Assembly (NCBI GenBank): GCA_902783535.1
Contig: CACZRJ010000058.1
Span: 1 to 6,362 of the forward strand
Origin: an uncultured Ruminococcus sp.
GTDB taxonomy: Bacteria > Bacillota > Clostridia > Oscillospirales > CAG-382
Reading direction: 5' to 3'
DNA: 6,362 nt
Shown: positions 1 to 5,498 of the stretch, piece by piece
How positions within the stretch are numbered: the stretch's first letter is position 1
How the letters are laid out: the number at the start of each line of letters is the position of its first letter
The notes under the pieces: generated by a model
Seen by the model: only the letters and a program-made list of their open reading frames with translations
What the model was told of the DNA's origin: nothing
Databases searched by the model: none
Made by a program: the position numbers and the translations under genes

Positions 1-926
1 TCCTGGAACCGCTGGAAACCGGTCATGCCGTCCTGAAGCTGCTCGACCAGGGACGTGAAGCTCTTGATCGGCTTCAGGAGCATGGTGATGTACAGGATGA
101 ACGCCGTGAGGTCCCCTCCCTCGATCTGGCCGAAGAAGAAGAACAGCCCTCCGGCGGTCAGCGCCGTCAGATACAGCAGGTCGGAGAGGAATTCCATTCC
201 GGAATGGAACTGTCCCATCGCCTTGTATGATTCCCCGCGGACCTTGACGAATTTCTTGTTTTCGCGGTCGAACCGCTCGATCTCGTGCTCGGACGAGACA
301 TATGCGCGCGAGACGCGGATGCCGGACACGGCGGCTTCCACTTCCGCGTTCACTTCGGCGATCTGCTCCTTCGTCTTCTTGAACACGCGGTTCATCCTGG
401 AACGCATGAAAACGGAGAACAGAACGACGAGCGGCACGAAAGCGAACAGGATCAGCGCGAGCCCGACGTGGATGCTGAGCATGATGGCGAGCGAACCGAC
501 GAACAGGACGACGCTGAGGAACAGGTTCTCCGGCCCGTGATGTGCGAGCTCGGAAACGTCGAACAGGTCGTAGATGATGCGCGACATGATCGTTCCCGTC
601 TTGTTCTCGTCGAAAAAGGTCAGCGGGAGCTTCTGCAGATGGACGAACAGATCCCGCCGCATGTCTCCCTGCATCCGGGTCCCCATCACGTGTCCCATGT
701 ACTGGATGAAAAACTGCAGTCCGACCTTGATCAGGTAGATCCCGAGCAGGATGAGCGCCCATTGGATCAGCATCTGCAGATTTCTGTCCGGGACGAACTC
801 GTTGATGATCCGCCGCGCGATGGTCGGATAGAACAGGTCCGCGGCGGCCACGAGCAGGGCCGCGGTCATGTCCAGGATGAACAGGCCTTTGTACGGCTTG
901 TAGTAGGAAATGAATTTTCGGATCAT
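1..926 (-). CDS. ABC exporter half-transporter (MsbA/LmrA-like), transmembrane domain, 3' part cut by window edge
   Basis: The frame is open from the ATG at 924-926 to the left edge, giving 308 residues with no stop. It reads as the N-terminal membrane domain of a type IV (MsbA/Sav1866-like) ABC exporter. Hydrophobic segments lie near residues 12-32, 51-75, 133-152, 154-175, 243-266 and 271-287. The family stretch PLTFFDENKTGTIMSRI (about residues 101-117) marks the first intracellular loop and is followed by DLFDVSELAHHGPE. The ATPase domain, about 250 residues in this family, must lie beyond the edge, so no Walker motifs are visible. The start is fixed by AGGAGG at 933-938, six bases upstream. 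The protein probably works as a homo- or heterodimer exporting lipids, drugs or peptides; the substrate cannot be told. A terminator separates it from the upstream polyamine operon, and I see no convincing promoter of its own. Confidence 0.9.
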   Translation of the reverse strand, partial: MIRKFISYYKPYKGLFILDMTAALLVAAADLFYPTIARRIINEFVPDRNLQMLIQWALILLGIYLIKVGLQFFIQYMGHVMGTRMQGDMRRDLFVHLQKLPLTFFDENKTGTIMSRIIYDLFDVSELAHHGPENLFLSVVLFVGSLAIMLSIHVGLALILFAFVPLVVLFSVFMRSRMNRVFKKTKEQIAEVNAEVEAAVSGIRVSRAYVSSEHEIERFDRENKKFVKVRGESYKAMGQFHSGMEFLSDLLYLTALTAGGLFFFFGQIEGGDLTAFILYITMLLKPIKSFTSLVEQLQDGMTGFQRFQ

Positions 927-932
927 TGCCGT

Positions 933-938
933 CCTCCT
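933..938 (-). promoter_or_regulatory. Ribosome binding site of the ABC exporter
   Basis: The minus strand reads AAAGGAGGACGGCAATG, a full AGGAGG with a six-base spacer. It fixes the exporter start at 926. Confidence 0.85.
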
Positions 939-958
939 TTCGCGCAGGAAGCGATATT

Positions 959-974
959 GCGGCGGTCCCGCCGC
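959..974 (-). repeat. GC-rich hairpin in the exporter leader
   Basis: GCGGCG and CGCCGC form a six-pair stem around a GGAC tetraloop. It lies between the upstream terminator and the exporter ribosome binding site. No T-run follows it, so it does not look like a terminator. It could stabilise a 5' end or be a second arm of the intergenic structure. Confidence 0.5.
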
Positions 975-977
975 CGT

Positions 978-1020
978 AAAGACAAACCTTGCGGAAAACC
1001 GTCGCCGGCTTCCCGCAAAG
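978..1020 (-). terminator. Intrinsic terminator of the pot operon
   Basis: On the minus strand, 1020 to 987 folds into a 15-pair stem (CTTTGCGGGAAGCCG with CGGTTTTCCGCAAGG, including three G-U pairs) closed by the GNRA tetraloop GCGA. It is followed at once by the T-rich tract TTTGTCTTT (986 to 978). The stem begins 40 bases after the potCD stop. The tract is interrupted by G and C, so some read-through into the exporter gene is possible. Confidence 0.85.
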
Positions 1021-1059
1021 AATGCATGTCTGAGTCCGGAAAACCCGGTCGGAAAGCCG

Positions 1060-3024
1060 TCAGCTGTCGGCTTTGACCTTGTTCCAGAGATTTTCGTAAT
1101 ACGCGATCGTTTCTTCGTCGAGATGCGTATAGTATGTCGCCTTCACGTCCGTGGTCGGATAGAGGACTTCCTCTTCGCGCATGCTGTAGTCCTCGTTTTC
1201 CAGGACCGCCGTGTTCGGGCAGGTGTAGCAGATGTATTCCGCGTTCTCCAGAGCGATCGCCGGCTCCATCATGAAATTGATGTACATGAGCGCCGCTTCG
1301 TAGTTCTGAGCGTCGGAACATACGCACATCGCGTCGAAGAAGATGTTGGTGCCCTCTTCCGGGCAGTAGAAGGACAGATGATCGCCGTTTTCTCCGGCCT
1401 CGTCCATCGCGTCCACCATCGTCAGGTAGTCTCCGGCGTAATACGCCGCGATCGCCGCGTTCTCGCCTTCCATCTTGGCGAACACCTGGTCCATGACCCA
1501 CGACTGCAGCAGCGGGACCTGTTCGCGGACCTTCGCGGCCGCGGCGTCCCAGTCGGCTTTGTTCGTGGAGTTGACGTCCAGGCCGAGCGCGTACTGCGCG
1601 GTCGCGAACGCGTCTCTCGCGTTGTCGATGCCCAGGATCTGGCCTTTGTATTTTTCGTTCCAGAGCAGCGACCACGTTCCGTCGACGTCTTCCTCGTCCA
1701 CAAGCGTGTTGTTGTAGATGATGCCGAGATAGCCGCCGGCGTAAGGTACGGAATATTCGTTCGTGGGATCGTATTCCGGATACTTGTACTTCTCGTCGAT
1801 GTACTTGTAGTTGGACATCTGGCCGTAGTCCAGCTTCTGGACTCTGCCTTCCTTGATCAGGCGGGAGACCATATAGTCGGACGGGATGACGATGTCGTAG
1901 GTCACGCCGCCTCCGGCGAGCGTCGCGTACATGGTTTCGTTGCTGTCGTAGGTGCTGTAGTCGACGTGGATGCCGGTCACGGCCTCAAACGCGAGATTGA
2001 TGTCCAGCGTTCCGTCCTGACCGTTGGAAATGTATTCGCCCCAGTTGTAGACGTAGAGCGTGGTTCCGGCGAGATCTCTCGTATATTCGCCTTCCAGTTC
2101 GCCCTCCAGTTCTTCCCGCATCTTCGAAAGCACGTCGTTCCTCTTGCTCGAGAAGACGCCGAGCACCGCGACGAGCGCGACGGCCACGACGAGAACGACG
2201 GCCAGCGTCCGGCGCATGTTCTTCGTGCTGCCTTTCTGCTTCTCCGCGCGGATCTGCGTCAGATTGACCAGGAGCATCAGCCCCATGATCGCGAGGAAGA
2301 TCAGGGTATACAGCGCGTAGTAGGTCGGACGGAGCGGCTTCTTGACGGCCGTGTACAGCTGTGTGGCGAGAATGTTGAAATGCCCGTTGGTGTAGTAGCT
2401 GATGATGAAGTCGTCCAGAGAGAGCGTGAACGCCATGATGAATCCGGACAGAATGCCGGGGACGATTCCCGGAAAGACGACTTTCCAGAAGGCTCTCGAC
2501 GGCGTGCATCCGAGGTCCAGGGCCGCCTCATACTGGCTGCGGTCGGACTGGTAGAGCTTCGGAAGCACGTTCAGGATGACGTAGGGAAGGTTGAACGTGA
2601 TATGCGCGATCAGCAGCGTCCAGAACCCGAGGATGGAAGACTGCATGCTGAGCCATCCGCCGACGAACGTGAAGAGCAGCATCAGCGAGACACCGGTGAT
2701 GATGTCGGGGTTTGTCAGCGGGATGTTCGTGACCGTCTGCGCGGCGTTCTTCAGGGATTTGGATTTCATCCTGTAGATGCCGTAGGCGGCGATGACGCCG
2801 AGCGCGGTCGCGGCGAGCGCGGCCGTGATGGAGATCAGAAGCGTGTTCTGAAGCGCGGACCGGATGGCGAAGTCTTCGAACAGATTCTGATACCAGCGGA
2901 AGGAGAATCCGGAAAACTGCGTCGTGCTGGACGAGGCGTTGAAGGAGAAGAAGATCATCACCGCCAGCGGCGCGTAGAGAATGGCGTAGATCAGACCGTT
3001 GAAAATGCGTCCGAGGTGTTTCAT
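1060..3024 (-). CDS. potCD: Polyamine ABC transporter PotC-PotD fusion (permease plus substrate-binding protein)
   Basis: This is one 654-residue frame. Residues 1-260 are a PotC-type permease: six hydrophobic segments (about 8-30, 60-82, 106-127, 131-152, 182-204, 236-257) and the EAA loop that contacts the ATPase, starting at E166 (EAALDLG) and ending FPGI (184-187). A basic linker (about 258-272) leads to a seventh hydrophobic segment (about 273-291), then a PotD-type domain (about 320-654). PotD marks are YNWGEY (326-331), TYDSNETMYATL (358-369), PSDYMV (381-386), DNARDAF (467-473) and YTCPN (600-604). With PotC ending in the cytoplasm, the seventh helix would place PotD outside. There is no lipobox cysteine, so the helix replaces the usual lipid anchor. 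The ATG overlaps the potB stop (ATGA), with AGGAGG at 3037-3042 and a long 12-base spacer. PotCD fusions are known in Mollicutes. Spermidine or putrescine is the likely substrate. Confidence 0.92.
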   Translation of the reverse strand: MKHLGRIFNGLIYAILYAPLAVMIFFSFNASSSTTQFSGFSFRWYQNLFEDFAIRSALQNTLLISITAALAATALGVIAAYGIYRMKSKSLKNAAQTVTNIPLTNPDIITGVSLMLLFTFVGGWLSMQSSILGFWTLLIAHITFNLPYVILNVLPKLYQSDRSQYEAALDLGCTPSRAFWKVVFPGIVPGILSGFIMAFTLSLDDFIISYYTNGHFNILATQLYTAVKKPLRPTYYALYTLIFLAIMGLMLLVNLTQIRAEKQKGSTKNMRRTLAVVLVVAVALVAVLGVFSSKRNDVLSKMREELEGELEGEYTRDLAGTTLYVYNWGEYISNGQDGTLDINLAFEAVTGIHVDYSTYDSNETMYATLAGGGVTYDIVIPSDYMVSRLIKEGRVQKLDYGQMSNYKYIDEKYKYPEYDPTNEYSVPYAGGYLGIIYNNTLVDEEDVDGTWSLLWNEKYKGQILGIDNARDAFATAQYALGLDVNSTNKADWDAAAAKVREQVPLLQSWVMDQVFAKMEGENAAIAAYYAGDYLTMVDAMDEAGENGDHLSFYCPEEGTNIFFDAMCVCSDAQNYEAALMYINFMMEPAIALENAEYICYTCPNTAVLENEDYSMREEEVLYPTTDVKATYYTHLDEETIAYYENLWNKVKADS

Positions 3025-3884
3025 ACCAGCATGCTCCCTCCTTCCTCGTCGTCAGAGAAGCGGTTCAGGATCAGCATACTGACGAGGATGACGGCCATCA
3101 GGACCAGAGAAAGCGCCGCCGCGGTCGGCAGGTTGCTGTTCTGGCTGTGGATCTGGCTTTCGATCAGGTCTCCGATCATGAAGTCGCCGGGACCGCCCAT
3201 CTTCGCGGAAATGTAGAATGTGCTGACGGAGGGAACGAAGACCATGATGATCCCGGAAATGATCCCAGGAAGCGTCAGCGGGAAAACGACTCTGCGGACG
3301 CGCTGGAACGCGTTGCAGCCGAGGTCTTCCGCGGCTTCCATCACGGACTTGTCCAGCCGCGACATGACGTTATAGATCGGAAGGATCATATACGGAAGGT
3401 AGTTGTAGACCATGCCGAAAATGACCGCGCCCGTGTTGTTCATCAGCGGGATCCTTCCGATGCCGATGAAGACGAACAGCTGGTTCACCAGTCCGTTTCC
3501 GTCCATGAGCGTCGTCAGGCAGTAGGTGCGGATCAGAAGGTTGATCCACATCGGCAGCATGATGAACATGTTCGCCATCTTCTGGGAAGACGGACGCCAT
3601 TTGCATACGACGTACGCGAACGGATACGCGATGAGGAAGCAGATGGCGGTCGCCGCGAGCGAGTAGAGGAGCGAACGCAGCATGACGCCGGAATAGTCCG
3701 CCAGGTGTTTGATATTGTCGAACGTGAAAGCGCCGTCCTTGTTCGTGAAAGCGTAATAGACGACGATAAACATCGGGATGATGATGAACAGCGCCGCCCA
3801 GAGGAGATACGGCGCGTTCAGGATCGCCGTCCCGAGGGAAGTCCTGCGCGTCTTCCCCGCCTTTCCCTGATATGTTCCGCTCAT
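3021..3884 (-). CDS. potB: Polyamine ABC transporter permease PotB
   Basis: A 287-residue inner permease that pairs with the PotC domain to form the importer channel. Six hydrophobic segments are visible (about residues 21-45, 68-94, 103-124, 150-173, 199-221, 253-275). The EAA loop begins EAAEDLGC near residue 183 and ends LPGI near 208, the docking site for PotA. The N-terminus is basic and cytoplasmic; the C-terminus ends in an acidic tail, FSDDEEGG. Two starts are possible: ATG at 3884, sharing one base with the potA stop (TGATG), or GTG at 3887. I prefer the ATG because the GGAGG repeats sit 4 to 7 bases ahead of it. The stop overlaps potCD by four bases (ATGA), so the three genes should be translationally coupled. 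Length and motif order are normal for the family. Confidence 0.93.
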   Translation of the reverse strand: MSGTYQGKAGKTRRTSLGTAILNAPYLLWAALFIIIPMFIVVYYAFTNKDGAFTFDNIKHLADYSGVMLRSLLYSLAATAICFLIAYPFAYVVCKWRPSSQKMANMFIMLPMWINLLIRTYCLTTLMDGNGLVNQLFVFIGIGRIPLMNNTGAVIFGMVYNYLPYMILPIYNVMSRLDKSVMEAAEDLGCNAFQRVRRVVFPLTLPGIISGIIMVFVPSVSTFYISAKMGGPGDFMIGDLIESQIHSQNSNLPTAAALSLVLMAVILVSMLILNRFSDDEEGGSMLV

Positions 3885-3904
3885 CACTCCTCCTCCGGAG
3901 GAAC
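3882..3904 (-). promoter_or_regulatory. potA-potB junction: ribosome binding site inside potA, with possible sequestering hairpin
   Basis: The last potA codons (Pro-Pro-Glu-Glu-Glu) read CCTCCGGAGGAGGAG and run directly into TGATG. The GGAGG copies are the potB ribosome binding site. CCTCC (3901 to 3897) can pair with GGAGG (3893 to 3889) across a three-base loop, which would hide the site until a ribosome finishing potA opens it. Confidence 0.5.
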
Positions 3905-4996
3905 GACGTCCTCCTCATCCGAGAAGGTGCTGTAGTCGCCGTAAAGGCCGGAGAACTCGGATTTGTGCATGACGTGAATGGAGTCCGGCACCAGAACGAT
4001 GCCGATCTGCTGGCCCTCTTCATACGCGTCCGTCGTCTGGACCATCCATTTGAATCCCTTGACCTCGACGATCAGTTCGTAATAGTCGCCCTTGAACGTC
4101 GCCTGCGTGATCAGTCCCGTGATCATGCCCTCGCCGGGAGCGACGACGTCGACGTCTTCCGGACGGATGACGACGTCGACCGGCTCGTTGTGTTCGAAGC
4201 CCTCGTCGACGCAGACGAACGTGTGGCCGGCGAACGTGACGGTGTCGTCGCGGTTCATGATGCCGTCGATGATGTTGGACTCGCCGATGAAGTCCGCCAC
4301 GAAGGCGTTCTTCGGCTCGTTGTAGATGTCGACCGGGGAACCGATCTGCTGGATCTGTCCGTTCTCCATGACCACGACGACGTCGGACATGGAAAGCGCC
4401 TCTTCCTGATCGTGCGTGACGAAGATGAAGGTGATGCCGGTTTCTCTCTGGATCCGCCGGAGCTCGACCTGCATGTCCTTCCTGAGCTTCGCGTCCAGAG
4501 CGGACAGCGGCTCGTCGAGAAGAAGCACCTTCGGACGGTTGATGAGCGCGCGGGCGATCGCGACGCGCTGCTGCTGGCCGCCGGACAGGTTCGTGACCTT
4601 CCTCTTTTCCATGCCTTCCAGATTCACAAGTTTGAGCATCTCCCGGACTTTGCCTTCGATCTCTTCCTTTTTCGCGCCTTTGACGCGCAGACCGAACGCG
4701 ATGTTCTCAAACACGTTCAGGTGCGGGAAAAGCGCGTAGCGCTGAAAGATCGTGTTCACCGGACGTTTGTACGGCGGAACGTCGTTCACGCGCTGGTCGC
4801 CAAAAAAAACATCCCCTTCGTCCGGCTGAAGGAAACCGGCGATGACGCGCAGCGTCGTCGTTTTTCCGCATCCGGACCGTCCCAAGAAGGTGACGAAAGC
4901 GCCGTCCTGAATGGAAAGATTCAGCTTGTCAAGCACTTTTTCCCCGTCAAAAGACACAGTGATGTTTTTCAACTCGATGATGTTCTTTTTTTCCAT
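3884..4996 (-). CDS. potA: Polyamine ABC transporter ATP-binding protein PotA
   Basis: A 370-residue ATPase that drives polyamine import by binding the EAA loops of PotB and PotC. Visible in order: Walker A GRSGCGKTT (39-47), Q-loop FQRYALFPH (Q85), signature LSGGQQQR (137-144), Walker B VLLLDEP (157-163), D-loop SALD (165-168) and switch histidine in VTHDQEEA (H195). A C-terminal TOBE-type regulatory domain follows (about 235-345) with the typical IRPEDV near 277-282. All catalytic residues are present, and the length is close to E. coli PotA. The frame extends to a TTG at 5047, but the ATG at 4996 is preferred: AGGGTGG (5004-5010) lies seven bases upstream and the protein then begins in the usual place. 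The acidic C-terminal tail (DEEDVVPPEEE) also encodes the potB ribosome binding site. It is the first gene of the potA-potB-potCD operon. Confidence 0.95.
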   Translation of the reverse strand: MEKKNIIELKNITVSFDGEKVLDKLNLSIQDGAFVTFLGRSGCGKTTTLRVIAGFLQPDEGDVFFGDQRVNDVPPYKRPVNTIFQRYALFPHLNVFENIAFGLRVKGAKKEEIEGKVREMLKLVNLEGMEKRKVTNLSGGQQQRVAIARALINRPKVLLLDEPLSALDAKLRKDMQVELRRIQRETGITFIFVTHDQEEALSMSDVVVVMENGQIQQIGSPVDIYNEPKNAFVADFIGESNIIDGIMNRDDTVTFAGHTFVCVDEGFEHNEPVDVVIRPEDVDVVAPGEGMITGLITQATFKGDYYELIVEVKGFKWMVQTTDAYEEGQQIGIVLVPDSIHVMHKSEFSGLYGDYSTFSDEEDVVPPEEE

Positions 4997-5003
4997 TTTG
5001 CAT

Positions 5004-5010
5004 CCACCCT
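5004..5010 (-). promoter_or_regulatory. Ribosome binding site of potA
   Basis: AGGGTGG lies seven bases before the ATG at 4996. It decides the start against the upstream in-frame TTG at 5047, which has no such site. Confidence 0.75.
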
Positions 5011-5036
5011 TTGCGGCTAAGACCGCGTATAGCTTT

Positions 5037-5060
5037 GTTTTGCACAAAACTCTGCGCAGA
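5037..5060. repeat. Two adjacent palindromes upstream of potA
   Basis: GTTTTGCACAAAAC (5037-5050) is an inverted repeat with only the central pair non-matching. TCTGCGCAGA (5051-5060) is a perfect 10-bp palindrome directly next to it. They lie 41-64 bases upstream of the potA ATG, inside the predicted transcript. They could be protein-binding sites, or the first could form a small RNA hairpin. Confidence 0.45.
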
Positions 5061-5139
5061 CCCCTGGCAGACTAACCATAGCGCCCCGCAAAGAGTTTTT
5101 ACAAATCGCCTGAGGCGACTGCAGCATACGGTTGCTCAA

Positions 5140-5159
5140 TCCGCCCGCTTTCGGACGGA
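5140..5159 (-). repeat. Eight-pair hairpin in the potA leader
   Basis: TCCGTCCG pairs with CGGGCGGA (one G-U pair) around an AAAG loop. It is the most stable local stem in the leader. No T-run follows on either strand. Confidence 0.55.
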
Positions 5160-5223
5160 AACGGTTCCTGTTCGGAACTGTCTGTCAAGCACATTTATTC
5201 AATTTTTCAGGCGGAAACGTTCC
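5149..5223. repeat. Imperfect direct repeat pair in the potA leader (5149-5168 and 5205-5223)
   Basis: On the plus strand the copies are TTTCGGACGGAAACGGTTCC and TTTCAGGCGGAAACGTTCC: two substitutions and one inserted G over about 20 bases, start to start 56 bases. As RNA on the minus strand, each contains GGAA and UUCC that can form a short hairpin. Confidence 0.55.
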
Positions 5224-5228
5224 CGCCT
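5209..5228. repeat. 20-bp near-perfect palindrome centred on AACGTT
   Basis: AGGCGGAAAC followed by GTTCCCGCCT has one mismatched position per half. The central CG inside AACGTT resembles LacI-family operators, but the flanks do not fit a consensus I know. It overlaps the second copy of the direct repeat and about 95 bases of transcript precede it, so it may equally act as an RNA hairpin. Confidence 0.45.
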
Positions 5229-5325
5229 CCAAAGCGGAGCGCCCACACGTTCGGCGGTCACTTTGTCTGTGTATCCTTTCGAATGAAAAAAGGACGTGGC
5301 AGCACAGATGCAAAAACTGTGTTTC

Positions 5326-5353
5326 ATTATATCCCGTTTTTACGAACTGTCAA
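5326..5353 (-). promoter_or_regulatory. Sigma-70/SigA promoter of the pot operon
   Basis: The minus strand reads TTGACA (5353 to 5348), a 16-base spacer, then TATAAT (5331 to 5326): both hexamers are perfect consensus. Just upstream are A-tracts (AAAAACGAAAAAAG, about 5370 to 5357) like an UP element. Transcription should start near 5319-5320, about 320 bases before potA. This predicts strong basal expression unless something downstream restrains it. Confidence 0.85.
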
Positions 5354-5412
5354 TAACTTTTTTCGTTTTTGGACGCTGTTTTCTTTCTTTTCGCCTCCGT
5401 TGACCGCCGTCC

Positions 5413-5427
5413 GGCCCGTGCGGGGCC
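5413..5427. repeat. GC-rich inverted repeat between the divergent promoters
   Basis: GGCCC and GGGCC flank a five-base loop (GTGCG). It lies between the leftward and rightward promoters. Only three T's follow on the plus strand, so I do not call it a terminator. Confidence 0.35.
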
Positions 5428-5464
5428 CTTTCGTAAAAGAATTGTGAACATTCGAAGAGAGCGG

Positions 5465-5492
5465 TTGCCTTTTTCGCAGGGACGGATATAAT
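5465..5492 (+). promoter_or_regulatory. Promoter of the rightward membrane-protein gene
   Basis: TTGCCT (5465-5470, four of six consensus bases), a 16-base spacer and a perfect TATAAT (5487-5492). The expected start of transcription, seven bases after the last T of the -10 box, is 5499. That is the A of the first in-frame ATG. Confidence 0.7.
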
Positions 5493-5498
5493 ACAAAT

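Larger units (their letters stand above)
4997..5320 (-). promoter_or_regulatory. Long, hairpin-rich 5' leader of the pot operon (possible cis-regulatory RNA)
   Basis: From the predicted start of transcription near 5319-5320 to the potA ATG there are about 320 untranslated bases. On the minus strand I can draw local stems at 5303-5321 (CACAG/CTGTG), 5210-5227 (GGCGGGA/TTCCGCC around ACGT), 5140-5159 (eight pairs, AAAG loop), 5106-5118 (TCGCC/GGCGA, followed by TTTGT) and 5037-5050, plus GCGG/CCGC just ahead of the ribosome binding site. Several CCGCC and GGCGG segments could pair in alternative ways. No strong terminator is visible in it, and I recognise no known riboswitch consensus. No convincing protein gene is present. 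A 31-codon frame at 5194-5099 lacks a ribosome binding site. Confidence 0.5.

Noticed and set aside
910..3216. A 768-codon open frame on the plus strand, antisense to potCD
   Set aside because: It is the antisense shadow of a G/C-third-position gene. The translation is rich in Arg, His, Val and Asp with no domain, and the sense strand encodes a clear fusion protein.
3872..5020. A 382-codon open frame on the plus strand, antisense to potA
   Set aside because: Low-complexity Asp/Val/Arg/His composition typical of antisense frames; potA on the other strand has every catalytic motif.
4997..5020. T-box antiterminator core, because AGGGTGG precedes potA
   Set aside because: It overlaps the ribosome binding site at normal spacing. 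The rest of the T-box (ACCGCG, specifier stem, AGTA motif, terminator) is absent.
5183..5188. Second perfect -35 box (TTGACA, minus strand) in the leader
   Set aside because: No -10-like hexamer occurs 16-18 bases downstream.
5099..5194. 31-codon upstream reading frame in the potA leader (minus strand)
   Set aside because: The ATG is preceded by A/T-rich sequence with no Shine-Dalgarno, and the peptide has no run of arginine, ornithine-related or other regulatory codons.
5205..5228. Guanidine-II (mini-ykkC) riboswitch, because of a hairpin with an ACG-containing loop
   Set aside because: The loop is ACGU rather than ACGR, and there is no second hairpin with the required loop near the ribosome binding site.
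5281..5325. Early intrinsic terminator (attenuator), because a T6 run lies in the leader
   Set aside because: The nearest hairpin (CACAG/CTGTG) ends about 11 bases before the T-run and has only five pairs.
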